Of a DNA stretch of 15,477 bases, positions 1 through 6,199 are shown piece by piece. Positions within the stretch are counted from its first letter, which is position 1. Every line of letters begins with the position of its first letter. Under the pieces are notes generated by a model that saw only the letters and a program-made list of their open reading frames with translations, did not search any database and was not told the origin of the DNA. The stretch spans positions 8,096 to 23,572 of the forward strand of contig QBUN01000423.1 of NCBI GenBank assembly GCA_013180565.1, given 5' to 3'. The position numbers and the translations under genes are program-made. The stretch is from Candidatus Methanophaga sp. GoMg3.2 (GTDB lineage: Archaea; Halobacteriota; Syntropharchaeia; Alkanophagales; Methanospirareceae).

Positions 1-216
1 ATAGGGCTCAACCTCAAAGCTTTTGTACCGGTCACGGTGGCACAGTAACGCAAAATTGATGGGTCCTATTGCTTTCTCAATGGGCAGTTTCTCGATTCTT
101 AGGTGGTGTTCTGCAGCGTTCAAATATGCCGCCCTGCATTCTTGATTGGTTGTGATTTTGACTTCACCTCCTCTACTAATGTGATAGAGTACTCTGTTCT
201 GGTTTTGATATTGCAT
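1..216 (-). CDS. Unknown protein, 5' part (runs off window)
   Basis: An open frame of 72 codons reads leftward from an ATG at 214-216 to the window edge without a stop; an in-frame TAA lies one codon upstream of that ATG. The translation is mixed and protein-like (it contains EVKITTNQECRAAYLNAAEHH), with charged and aromatic residues spread through it. I do not recognise the family. The start is uncertain: a TTTAAATA stretch lies immediately before the ATG and no Shine-Dalgarno motif is placed for it, while a GGAGGTGA motif sits inside the frame near 165-172 with no ATG at a usual distance. It overlaps a plus-strand open frame that looks less protein-like. Confidence 0.4.
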   Translation of the reverse strand, partial: MQYQNQNRVLYHISRGGEVKITTNQECRAAYLNAAEHHLRIEKLPIEKAIGPINFALLCHRDRYKSFEVEPY

Positions 217-239
217 TATTTAAAGTTTACTATATTCCT

Positions 240-356
240 ATGGAACAGATTTTTCACCTTGCTGAAGACATTTGGAATGAAAAAGCAATAGAAGAAATGG
301 TTAGCCGCAGTACTGAAAAAACAACTTTTGAAAGAGTATCAGAGGTGATATCCTAA
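240..356 (+). CDS. Doubtful 38-residue ORF or gene remnant
   Basis: A short frame reads ATG to TAA and gives a 38-residue, mostly helical, charged peptide (MEQIFHLAEDIWNEK...). The frame is open upstream back to about position 180, so it may be the tail of a decayed gene rather than a complete one. No clear ribosome binding site precedes the ATG. Composition resembles small helical antitoxin-like proteins, but no family motif is visible, and it may not be expressed. Confidence 0.2.
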   Translation: MEQIFHLAEDIWNEKAIEEMVSRSTEKTTFERVSEVIS

Positions 357-382
357 TAGCTTTTATAAACATGAAGTGATAC

Positions 383-392
383 TATTATATAA
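383..392 (+). promoter_or_regulatory. TATA box for the PEBP-led gene run
   Basis: TATTATATAA lies about 80 bases before the chosen ATG at 470. Transcription would start near 415 and leave a leader of about 55 bases carrying the AAGGAGGGG ribosome binding site at 451-460. A second AT-rich stretch (TTTTATAA, 361-368) is an alternative. Confidence 0.45.
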
Positions 393-469
393 GGATATAA
401 ATGGGGGTAACAACTCGCACCCATATAGAACTATGTACCAAAGAGATGAAAAGGAGGGGAAGGTTGAAT

Positions 470-910
470 ATGAAATTAACGAGTCCGGAATTTGAAAATG
501 GTAATAATATTCCCCGGAAATTCACCTGTGAAGGGGATGATTTCAACCCTACACTCATTATTGAGGATATTCCCGCGGGGACTAAAAGCCTGGCTCTCAT
601 AGTTGATGATCCGGATGCACCTATGGGGACCTGGGTCCATTGGGTTTCATTTAATATTCCTGTTGTTTCTCGGATTGACGAAGACAGCATTCCCGGAAAG
701 CAAGGGCTAAATGATTTTGGCAGGAAAGATTATGGAGGGCCTTGTCCTCCATCAGGTACTCACCGTTACTTCTTTAAACTATACGCCCTGGACACAGTGC
801 TTAACTTAAACGAAGGGATTAACAAGGAAGCCTTAGAAGAAGCTATGGAAGGTCATATATTGGATAAAGCAGAATTGATCGGGTTGTATAAAAAAGGTTC
901 GAGTTTTTGA
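470..910 (+). CDS. PEBP / YbhB-YbcL family protein
   Basis: A 146-residue phosphatidylethanolamine-binding-protein family member, close to the usual 150-residue length of prokaryotic YbhB/YbcL proteins. Both family signatures are present: DDPDAPMGTWVHW, in the first conserved region that lines the anion pocket, and PPSGTHRYFFKLYAL, in the second. These proteins are cytoplasmic; their physiological ligand in archaea is not established. The start at 470 is chosen over the upstream ATG at 401 because AAGGAGGGG sits 9 bases before it and because the family homology begins at MKLTSPEF. The gene heads a close-spaced plus-strand run, 18 bases before the phosphoribosyltransferase. Confidence 0.9.
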   Translation: MKLTSPEFENGNNIPRKFTCEGDDFNPTLIIEDIPAGTKSLALIVDDPDAPMGTWVHWVSFNIPVVSRIDEDSIPGKQGLNDFGRKDYGGPCPPSGTHRYFFKLYALDTVLNLNEGINKEALEEAMEGHILDKAELIGLYKKGSSF

Positions 911-928
911 AAAGGATTTAAGGGCGTT

Positions 929-1555
929 ATGTTTGAAGATAGAGAAGATGCAGGCGAAAAGCTTGCCAGAGCATTAAAGAGATACAAAGACAGAGATGTT
1001 CTCGTTTTGGCTATTCCAAGAGGCGGTGTGGAAGTAGGATACCAAGTTGCAAAATCTCTAGCTGCAAGTTTTTCGCTGTTAGTAACAAGGAAATTGCCGT
1101 TCCCGGATAATCCAGAGGCGGGATTTGGAGCGATTGCAGAAGATGGAAGTACATTCATTTTTAAGGATGCTGAGCGGTGGCTTCCGAGAGAAACAATTGT
1201 TGAAATTATGAAAGAGCAGAAACAAGAGATTAAGAGGAGAATAGCGAAGTTGAGAAAAGGTAGACCCTTACCAGAAATTGAGGGCAAAATGGTCGTATTA
1301 GTGGATGACGGTATTGCCATGGGTTCCACAATGCGTGCTGCTATTATGCTTTGCAAAAATAAAAAAGCAATGAAAATCATCGTGGCTGTACCAGTCTCAG
1401 GAGAAGATGTTGCAGAAGAGATAGGAGAGATGGTTGATGAAATAGTAGTCCTGGAGAAACCCGTATTCTTTCGCGCTGTAGCACAAGCATACAGGAATTG
1501 GTACGATGTATCCGATCAGGAAGTAATTGAGATGATGAAAAAAGAGGCGATATAA
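929..1555 (+). CDS. Phosphoribosyltransferase (COG1926-like)
   Basis: A 208-residue protein of the stand-alone predicted phosphoribosyltransferase type. The PRPP-binding loop is clear at residues 122-135 (VVLVDDGIAMGSTM), with the acidic pair D126-D127. An N-terminal AIPRGGVEVG segment (28-37) and TRKLPFPDNPEAGFGAIAEDG (53-73) match the conserved blocks of the COG1926 group. The substrate base is unknown. It is expected to be a soluble cytoplasmic enzyme. It lies 18 bases after the PEBP gene and 20 bases before a ferredoxin gene, so co-transcription is likely. Confidence 0.85.
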   Translation: MFEDREDAGEKLARALKRYKDRDVLVLAIPRGGVEVGYQVAKSLAASFSLLVTRKLPFPDNPEAGFGAIAEDGSTFIFKDAERWLPRETIVEIMKEQKQEIKRRIAKLRKGRPLPEIEGKMVVLVDDGIAMGSTMRAAIMLCKNKKAMKIIVAVPVSGEDVAEEIGEMVDEIVVLEKPVFFRAVAQAYRNWYDVSDQEVIEMMKKEAI

Positions 1556-1575
1556 AGGAGGGTGATGAGAAAAAA

Positions 1576-1815
1576 ATGCCAGCAGTAGTAGATTTGGAGA
1601 AGTGCGATGGATGTCTGGGTAGGAAGGAAAAGGGAACGAGCGCATGTGTAGAAGAGTGTCCGGTAGAGTGCATAAGTTTGGCTGAAGAGAATGACCCGGG
1701 CAGTGCACCACATGGACGAGAACAGCATGCGGTAATAAATGAAGAGGAGTGTACCGATTGTGAGGTTTGCATAGATGTATGTGAACAAGAGGCTCTAAGT
1801 ATGAAAGAGGAGTGA
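1576..1815 (+). CDS. AprB-like two-[4Fe-4S] ferredoxin
   Basis: A 79-residue ferredoxin with two cluster motifs. The second is standard, C59-x2-C62-x2-C65-x3-C69. The first is stretched: C10-x2-C13-x10-C24-x3-C28-P, so a loop of ten residues separates the second and third cysteines. Such a stretched motif, with CDGC followed by ACxxxCP, recalls the beta subunit of adenylylsulfate reductase (AprB), although this protein is about half AprB's length and no AprA is nearby. C32 is an extra cysteine. AAAGGAGGGTGATG precedes the start. It is probably a soluble electron carrier. It stands close to the PDO and thioredoxin reductase genes, separated from PDO by an Hsp20 remnant that begins at its stop codon. 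Confidence 0.85.
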   Translation: MPAVVDLEKCDGCLGRKEKGTSACVEECPVECISLAEENDPGSAPHGREQHAVINEEECTDCEVCIDVCEQEALSMKEE

Positions 1816-1976
1816 AGAAGGAGGACATCCGCGTCTCGGTCACCGGCGATGTCCTTTCCATAGAGGGCGAGCGGAAAGCGGAAGAGGAGGTCAATGATGA
1901 GGGCTACTGCTACTGCGAACGATCCTATGGCAGATTCTACCCTGAGATCTCTCTGCCAGCAGGTGTTCAGAAATAG
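1812..1976 (+). pseudogene. Hsp20 (alpha-crystallin domain) fragment
   Basis: In the frame starting GTG AAG AAG at 1812, 54 codons encode an internal piece of a small heat shock protein, from VKKEDIRVSVTGDVLSIEGE through ERSYGRFYPEISLPAGVQK to a TAG. KKEDI, LSIEGER and ER-YG-F-ISLP are hallmarks of the alpha-crystallin domain. The N-terminal region and the last strands, including the usual GVLTI-type end, are missing. The fragment overlaps the ferredoxin stop codon and ends just before the PDO start. It is visibly richer in G and C than its neighbours, which suggests foreign origin. It is most likely a dead recombination scar. Confidence 0.75.
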
Positions 1977-1995
1977 AATAATGAGGTATAGAGAA

Positions 1996-2637
1996 ATGGC
2001 TATTTTAAGTGAAGAAGTGAGACAAAAGGTTGAAGATGGCCTTAAAGGCTTAAAAGAAGGGTTAAAATTGGTTGTCTTCACCCAGGAGTTTGAATGCCCA
2101 AGCTGTGGCGACAACAGGATGCTGATGGATGAGCTATCTGCAATCTCAGATAAAGTGGATATAGAGGTCCTGGATTTTGTTGGAGATAAGGAGAAGGGGG
2201 AGTATTACAAGGTTGACAAGATACCAGCAACGGTAGTCGAAGGAAAGGAAGATTATGGAATAAGATTTTATGGTATACCAGGGGGATACGAATTTGCATC
2301 GCTTATCCATGCCATAAAGATGGTTTCTTCCAAGAGTTCTGCTCTTTCGACAGAAGCAAAAGAGCAACTGAAAACATTGTCAAAACCCGTCCACATACAG
2401 GTTTTCGTCACTCTTACCTGCCCTTATTGTCCAACGGCGGTTCAAATGGCGCATGAGATGGCATTGGAAAGCCCATTAATCACTTCAGATATGGTAGAAG
2501 CGACAGAATTCCCATATTTAAACCATAAGTATAATGTCGCTGCCGTACCAAAGGTTGTGATAAATGAAACGATAGAATTTGAAGGAGCAGTGCCCGAATC
2601 GGATTATTTAAAGCACGTTATGAGGACAGGAAGGTGA
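1996..2637 (+). CDS. Protein disulfide oxidoreductase (PDO, tandem thioredoxin fold)
   Basis: A 213-residue glutaredoxin-like protein with two thioredoxin-fold units, as in the archaeal PDO family (about 225 residues). The first unit has C34-P-S-C37 and the second C142-P-Y-C145; each is followed by a cis-proline region (KIPATV near 77, VPKVVI in the second half). The expected role is cytoplasmic disulfide formation, reduction or isomerisation, fed by the thioredoxin reductase encoded 12 bases downstream. The start at 1996 is preferred: GAGGT lies 8 bases upstream and homology begins just after. The longest open frame begins at 1894, but its first 34 codons merely overlap the Hsp20 remnant in another frame; 1981 is a second candidate. 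Confidence 0.88.
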   Translation: MAILSEEVRQKVEDGLKGLKEGLKLVVFTQEFECPSCGDNRMLMDELSAISDKVDIEVLDFVGDKEKGEYYKVDKIPATVVEGKEDYGIRFYGIPGGYEFASLIHAIKMVSSKSSALSTEAKEQLKTLSKPVHIQVFVTLTCPYCPTAVQMAHEMALESPLITSDMVEATEFPYLNHKYNVAAVPKVVINETIEFEGAVPESDYLKHVMRTGR

Positions 2638-2649
2638 GGGAGAAATAAA

Positions 2650-3612
2650 ATGGAGTTCATAATACCTGAAGAGATTAAAGAGATGCCAGTGGAAGAGGAT
2701 AAACTCTATGACTTAATTATTATTGGAGCAGGTCCGGCGGGGATGACGGCTGCGGTTTATGCTGCCCGGAAGAAACTTGATACTTTAGTTATAAGTAAGA
2801 ATGTGGGAGGGCAGACACTACTCGCTTCGGCTGTAGAGACCTATATGGGGTACCAATTTATAACAGGGCAGGAGTTGATGCGTAAATTTGAGGAGCAGGT
2901 CAGACAGTTTCCCATTCCTTTATTGATAGGCGAAGAGGTCAAAAAACTCAGTGTGCAAGATAAACTTTTCGCGGTACTGACTTCTAATGGTAAAAACTTC
3001 AAGGGTAAAACGGTAATTATTGCATCCGGTAGACGTGCAAGGTCCCTGAAGGTGCCACGTGAGAAAGAATTGATAGGCAGAGGCGTAAGTTATTGTGCTA
3101 CATGTGATGCACCTCTTTTCGCTGGAATGGATGTAGCGGTAATCGGTAGTGGTAATCCTGCTATTACTGCTGTAAACGACCTTACCAAATATGCCAGAAA
3201 AATTCACAGTATAGTTCGTGCTTCTGTAAAGGCAGACCCGATATTAGTAGAGAAGGCAGAGAGATCTGGTAAAGTTGAATTCTTATCGGGCTATGCGGTC
3301 AAGGAGATAACGGGGGAGGATAAAGTAGAAAGGATTGTTATCAAGAGTATAAAGGGCAATGAGGAAGTTGTTCTCGATGTTGGCGGTGTTTTTATAGATA
3401 TTGGAGCTATCCCCAATGTTGAATTCGCAAAGGATGTGGTGAAAGTTAACGAGTTAAAAGAAATAGAAGTAGACTGTGACTGTAAAACAAGCGTTGCGGG
3501 AATATTTGCGGCTGGCGACGTAACTAATGCACCGGAGAAACAAATTATCGTGGCTGCGGGAGAAGGAGCAAAAGCAACTCTAAGTGCGTATCATTATTTA
3601 ATAGAATCCTAA
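2650..3612 (+). CDS. trxB: Thioredoxin reductase-like flavoprotein
   Basis: A 320-residue FAD-dependent disulfide reductase of the low-molecular-weight thioredoxin reductase type. FAD is bound by GAGPAG (26-31) and the C-terminal GIFAAGDVTN; the redox-active pair is C149-A-T-C152; the second nucleotide-binding motif is GSGNPA (166-171). Known family members move electrons from a reduced cofactor through FAD to the CATC pair and then to thioredoxin or PDO. The NADPH-specificity motif HRRxxxR expected after the second Rossmann strand is absent; KIHSIVRAS stands there. NADPH use is therefore doubtful; NADH, F420H2 or ferredoxin is possible. The gene follows PDO by 12 bases and they are probably co-transcribed. 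Confidence 0.9.
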   Translation: MEFIIPEEIKEMPVEEDKLYDLIIIGAGPAGMTAAVYAARKKLDTLVISKNVGGQTLLASAVETYMGYQFITGQELMRKFEEQVRQFPIPLLIGEEVKKLSVQDKLFAVLTSNGKNFKGKTVIIASGRRARSLKVPREKELIGRGVSYCATCDAPLFAGMDVAVIGSGNPAITAVNDLTKYARKIHSIVRASVKADPILVEKAERSGKVEFLSGYAVKEITGEDKVERIVIKSIKGNEEVVLDVGGVFIDIGAIPNVEFAKDVVKVNELKEIEVDCDCKTSVAGIFAAGDVTNAPEKQIIVAAGEGAKATLSAYHYLIES

Positions 3613-3631
3613 AAAAGAAAAAAATCGAAAC

Positions 3632-3640
3632 TTTTTTATA
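3632..3640 (+). promoter_or_regulatory. TATA box for the small Cys protein / NifX-like pair
   Basis: TTTTTTATA, preceded by a purine-rich BRE-like CGAAAC, lies about 40 bases before the ATG at 3678. Transcription would start near 3660-3665, and GAGGTG at 3664-3669 then serves as ribosome binding site. The T-run may also help end transcription of the upstream thioredoxin reductase unit. Confidence 0.55.
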
Positions 3641-3677
3641 CCCTAAAACTTATGTAGTAAATTGAGGTGCTCCTCAT

Positions 3678-3890
3678 ATGGTATTTACACCACCACAAAA
3701 TAACGCGGAGAAAATCCCTTTTACGGATGGCTGCCCCTATTTTGGGATGGACCCATCGGGGCAACCTAAATGCGAAGCAGACGATATTATGGAGGCATAC
3801 TTACCGGGAATGTATCCTGCGAGCGTATGTCTAAGCTCTGCTGAAAATTGGATTGACTGCGTATATTTTAAAAGGGCAAAACTCCTGTAA
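3678..3890 (+). CDS. Small four-cysteine protein of unknown function
   Basis: A 70-residue soluble protein with cysteines at 19, 32, 51 and 61 (GCPYFG, PKCEAD, SVCLSS, DCVYFK). Four well-spaced cysteines with no CxxC pair could bind a metal or Fe-S cluster or form two disulfides. I do not recognise the family. GAGGTG precedes the ATG and a TATA box lies upstream, so the gene looks genuine. It ends 29 bases before the NifX-like gene and probably shares its transcript, which would be consistent with a metal-cluster role, though this is inference. Confidence 0.65.
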   Translation: MVFTPPQNNAEKIPFTDGCPYFGMDPSGQPKCEADDIMEAYLPGMYPASVCLSSAENWIDCVYFKRAKLL

Positions 3891-3919
3891 TCCTATAAAG
3901 GAAAGAGGTAATAAAAAAG

Positions 3920-4369
3920 ATGAAGATATGTGTAACTGCAGCGGCGGGAGATCTGGATGCACGAGTACACTGGGAATTTGGAAGGAGCAAATACTTCGTG
4001 ATTGTAGACCCTGATACAATGGCGTTTGAAGCAGTACCAAACAAAAACATCATTGATGAGACAGGGCGAGCTTTCTGTATCGGACATCCGGAAATGCTTC
4101 TGAATAAAGAGGTGGATTTGGTTATCTCCGGAAACATAGGGCCAAATATATTCCATATGCTTCATGGGGCGGGCGTGGATATTGCGACTGTCACGGCAGG
4201 CACGGTGAAAGAAGCAATTGAGCTGTATAAAAGCGGTGGCTTGAGTATAATTGGAGCTACGATGCCGAGGCGTGTAAAAGAAGAGATTTCAATGCTTGAT
4301 ACACGAGCAAAAAGTCTGAGGCAAGAATTAGAGCAGATAGAGAAGAGATTGGGAGAGCTCAGGAAGTAA
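3920..4369 (+). CDS. NifX/NafY-like (dinitrogenase Fe-Mo cofactor biosynthesis family) protein
   Basis: A 149-residue member of the COG1433 family. Residues 1-115 form the NifX/NafY fold: MKICVTA start, RVHWEFGRSKYFVIVD, then a GNIGPNIFHMLHGAGVDI segment. Residues from about 118 to 148 form a charged coiled coil (SLRQELEQIEKRLGELRK) not found in the minimal domain. Such stand-alone archaeal proteins occur outside nif clusters and are thought to bind or carry Fe-S or metal cofactors; the specific client is unknown. AAAGAGGTAA precedes the start. No nitrogenase gene is visible nearby. Confidence 0.85.
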   Translation: MKICVTAAAGDLDARVHWEFGRSKYFVIVDPDTMAFEAVPNKNIIDETGRAFCIGHPEMLLNKEVDLVISGNIGPNIFHMLHGAGVDIATVTAGTVKEAIELYKSGGLSIIGATMPRRVKEEISMLDTRAKSLRQELEQIEKRLGELRK

Positions 4370-4417
4370 CTCCGTTCATTCATTCTTTTATTCTTCAATT
4401 ATGGCAAACACGATCTA

Positions 4418-4534
4418 TCACTTTAGTTTGATCACGATTTCCGCTAACAAAACGCCGATGGCTATTAAAAGAACAACAAATAAAAGCGCGGGCGGAAAAA
4501 CAGAAGTTTTAAATAAAGGTAAAGAAGTATGTTG
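4418..4534 (-). pseudogene. Possible C-terminal membrane-anchor remnant
   Basis: On the minus strand a 38-codon frame with no usable start codon ends at the TGA complementary to 4418-4420. It reads as a short polar stretch followed by one strongly hydrophobic helix (FPPALLFVVLLIAIGVLLAE) and a basic tail (IVIKLK). This is what the end of a single-span or tail-anchored protein would look like, with its 5' part lost. An AT-rich segment can give hydrophobic frames by chance, so confidence is low. Confidence 0.25.
4506..4516 (+). promoter_or_regulatory. TATA box for the WrbA-like gene
   Basis: GTTTTAAATAA lies about 60 bases before the ATG at 4571, with purine-rich sequence (ACAGAA) just before it as a possible BRE. 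The leader would carry AAGAAGGA at 4554-4561 as ribosome binding site. Confidence 0.45.
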
Positions 4535-4570
4535 TCATAAAAGCAGCAAAAAAAGAAGGATGGAAAAACT

Positions 4571-5215
4571 ATGAAAGTCTTAATCGTTTACTATTCGCTG
4601 TATGGGCATGTCCACCGTATGGCAGAAGCTGTTGCAGAAGGCGCCAAGGACGTGGAAGGAGCAGAGGTAGAAATGCGCCGCGTACCAGAGACGCTACCGA
4701 AAGAGGTAATCGAGATGATGGGTGCAATAGACGCGCAGAAAGCGATTGCGCATGTCCCGATATGTACGCTGAGTGAGTTAGCATCCGCAGATGCAGTTAT
4801 TTTTGGCACACCAACGCGGTTTGGGAATATGTGCGGACAGATGCGCCAGTTCCTTGACGCTACCGGCAGACTTTGGAAAGACAGAGCTCTCGTCGGTAAT
4901 ATAGGGAGTGTATTTACGAGCTCTGCTACACAGCATGGAGGTCAGGAATCAACCATCCTTAGTTTTCACATTACGCTCATCCATCATGGAATGATCATTG
5001 TGGGTCTACCCTACACCTTTGAAGGTCAGGAGCGAAACGATGAGATTACTGGCGGGTCCCCCTATGGCTCATCAACAATTGCTGGTAACACTGGGGAGCG
5101 CATGCCGAGCGAGAATGAGTTAGCGGCAGCACGGTTTCAGGGTAAATATGTCGCGATGTTAGCTTCTACGCTTGCACAACATCGGAGGGAGATAATTGAT
5201 GCCGTATGCGAGTAA
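4571..5215 (+). CDS. wrbA: WrbA-type NAD(P)H:quinone oxidoreductase
   Basis: A 214-residue flavodoxin-like protein, close to the usual 200 residues of WrbA. Visible motifs are the N-terminal FMN phosphate loop [19 protein letters not shown], the [20 protein letters not shown] loop and [18 protein letters not shown], which contacts the flavin in WrbA structures. Known members are tetrameric FMN enzymes that reduce quinones by two electrons and so limit semiquinone formation and oxidative damage. AAGAAGGATGG precedes the start. A gene for a b561-like membrane cytochrome follows after 93 bases, which may suggest a shared role in quinone or flavin redox balance. Confidence 0.93.
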   Translation: MKVLIVYYSLYGHVHRMAEAVAEGAKDVEGAEVEMRRVPETLPKEVIEMMGAIDAQKAIAHVPICTLSELASADAVIFGTPTRFGNMCGQMRQFLDATGRLWKDRALVGNIGSVFTSSATQHGGQESTILSFHITLIHHGMIIVGLPYTFEGQERNDEITGGSPYGSSTIAGNTGERMPSENELAAARFQGKYVAMLASTLAQHRREIIDAVCE

Positions 5216-5308
5216 GCCCAAAATGGCTGAATTGTCTTCGGCAACTTCGCCTGAAAATGTGTTGCGGTTCGCTTCACAGGAGGAATGAAATGGGCGGTGT
5301 GATATAAA

Positions 5309-5716
5309 ATGGCAGTCCCTGCTCTTTGGCCATACCATGCGGTTCTAATGATAACAGGATTATTATTACTGTCTACTGGTATGCTTATCGCGCGTTACAT
5401 GAAAAATCGGCACTGGTGGCTGCGAGCACATAAAATGATGGGGATATCGGGAGCGATATTTGTCATATCGGGACTTGTAATGGCAATTTATATGGTCTCT
5501 TTATCCACAGGTGTTCATTTTAGAGTGCCTCATGCCTATCTGGGCTCGATCATATTTATCTTTGTTCTTATGACCCCAATATGGGGATATGCGCAGTTTA
5601 AATCTGTGAGTGAAGCGGTAAAAATACGCATTATCCATCGCTGGTCTGGACGTATTACTTTAGCTTTGATATTCATCAATATAATATCCGGGCTTTCGCT
5701 GGAGGGTATAATATGA
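5309..5716 (+). CDS. Cytochrome b561-like four-helix membrane protein
   Basis: A 135-residue integral membrane protein with four predicted helices (about 8-30, 42-64, 75-97 and 110-132). Each helix starts with a histidine: H10, H41, H75 and H110. Spacing that aligns H10 with H75 and H41 with H110 is the arrangement by which b561-type proteins hold two b hemes across the membrane. The HAYLGSIIF and HRWSGR segments resemble b561 helix starts. It would move electrons across the membrane; donor and acceptor are unknown. GGTGTGAT lies before the ATG. It is smaller than eukaryotic b561 (about 220 residues) and contains only the four-helix core. Heme binding is inferred. Confidence 0.7.
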   Translation: MAVPALWPYHAVLMITGLLLLSTGMLIARYMKNRHWWLRAHKMMGISGAIFVISGLVMAIYMVSLSTGVHFRVPHAYLGSIIFIFVLMTPIWGYAQFKSVSEAVKIRIIHRWSGRITLALIFINIISGLSLEGII

Positions 5717-5758
5717 TTGGTGAATAAAGAAGAAAAAAAGGGGTAAAATGGAGATACC

Positions 5759-6176
5759 ATGAACGAGTATGACGTTATCCTAATCGGCTCTGGTGCGGGT
5801 ATGATTATTGTAGAGGGAGCATTGTCGCAAGGTTTAAAAGTTGCCCTGGTGGATAGAGGACTTTTGGGCGGCACCTGTCTGAATGTGGGATGTATACCAT
5901 CGAAGATGCTGATATATCCGGCAGACAGAATAGCAGAAATACAGGAAGCCATGATGGAAGAAGAAAGTTTTGCCAAGGCGATAGTGGAAAAGAATACCTG
6001 GAAAATAGTGGGCTTTCATATTATCGGTCCTTACGCGCCTATACTCCTTCAGGAAGTTATTACCGTGATGGCACATGAAGAAGGACCTATTTTCCATTGA
6101 TAAAGGCATGCATATACATCCTGCTCTGCCTGAAGTGGTTCTGGCGACATTCCGAAACCTTGAGGAGCCTTTATAA
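5759..6176 (+). pseudogene. Dihydrolipoamide dehydrogenase-like flavoprotein, internally deleted and frameshifted
   Basis: The frame from 5759 first encodes about 65 residues of the FAD domain of a pyridine nucleotide-disulfide oxidoreductase: GSGAG, then the redox-active [13 protein letters not shown]. It then jumps, around residue 68, straight into the C-terminal dimerisation domain ([20 protein letters not shown]). About 300 residues covering the rest of the FAD, the NAD and the central domains are missing. The frame stops at 6100, but the true C-terminus continues one frame over, with the catalytic HIHPALPEVV at about 6111-6140, ending at TAA 6174-6176; one extra T in the TTTT run near 6090 would explain this. 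The gene is dead as an oxidoreductase. Confidence 0.85.
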
Positions 6177-6179
6177 ATA
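6170..6179 (+). promoter_or_regulatory. TATA box for the IscU-like gene
   Basis: TTTATAAATA lies 21 bases before the ATG at 6200, which places the predicted transcription start at or next to the ATG. No Shine-Dalgarno motif is seen there, so the transcript is probably leaderless. The box overlaps the stop codon of the upstream dead flavoprotein gene. Confidence 0.6.
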
Positions 6180-6199
6180 CGAAGCAGGAATAGTTAGAT

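Noticed and set aside
103..291. 62-codon plus-strand ORF
   Set aside because: It overlaps the better minus-strand frame at 1-216, is rich in hydrophobic residues typical of a shadow frame, and has no ribosome binding site.
401..469. N-terminal extension of the PEBP gene from the ATG at 401
   Set aside because: The extra 23 residues have no family similarity, and the strong ribosome binding site serves the ATG at 470.
1576..1815. Calling the ferredoxin a true APS reductase beta subunit
   Set aside because: It is about half the normal length, and no aprA or other sulfate-reduction gene is near.
1377..2114. 245-codon minus-strand ORF opposite the PRTase-ferredoxin-PDO genes
   Set aside because: Its composition is that of an antisense shadow, and the plus strand carries three clear gene signals.
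4483..4497. 15-base exact match (AAAGCGCGGGCGGAA) between 4483-4497 and 14481-14495
   Set aside because: A single exact 15-base match is not very unlikely in a window of this size, and the surroundings do not match.
5223..5288. 21-residue ORF between the WrbA and b561-like genes
   Set aside because: It is short, has no homology cue or ribosome binding site, and lies in a gap with repeat-like text.
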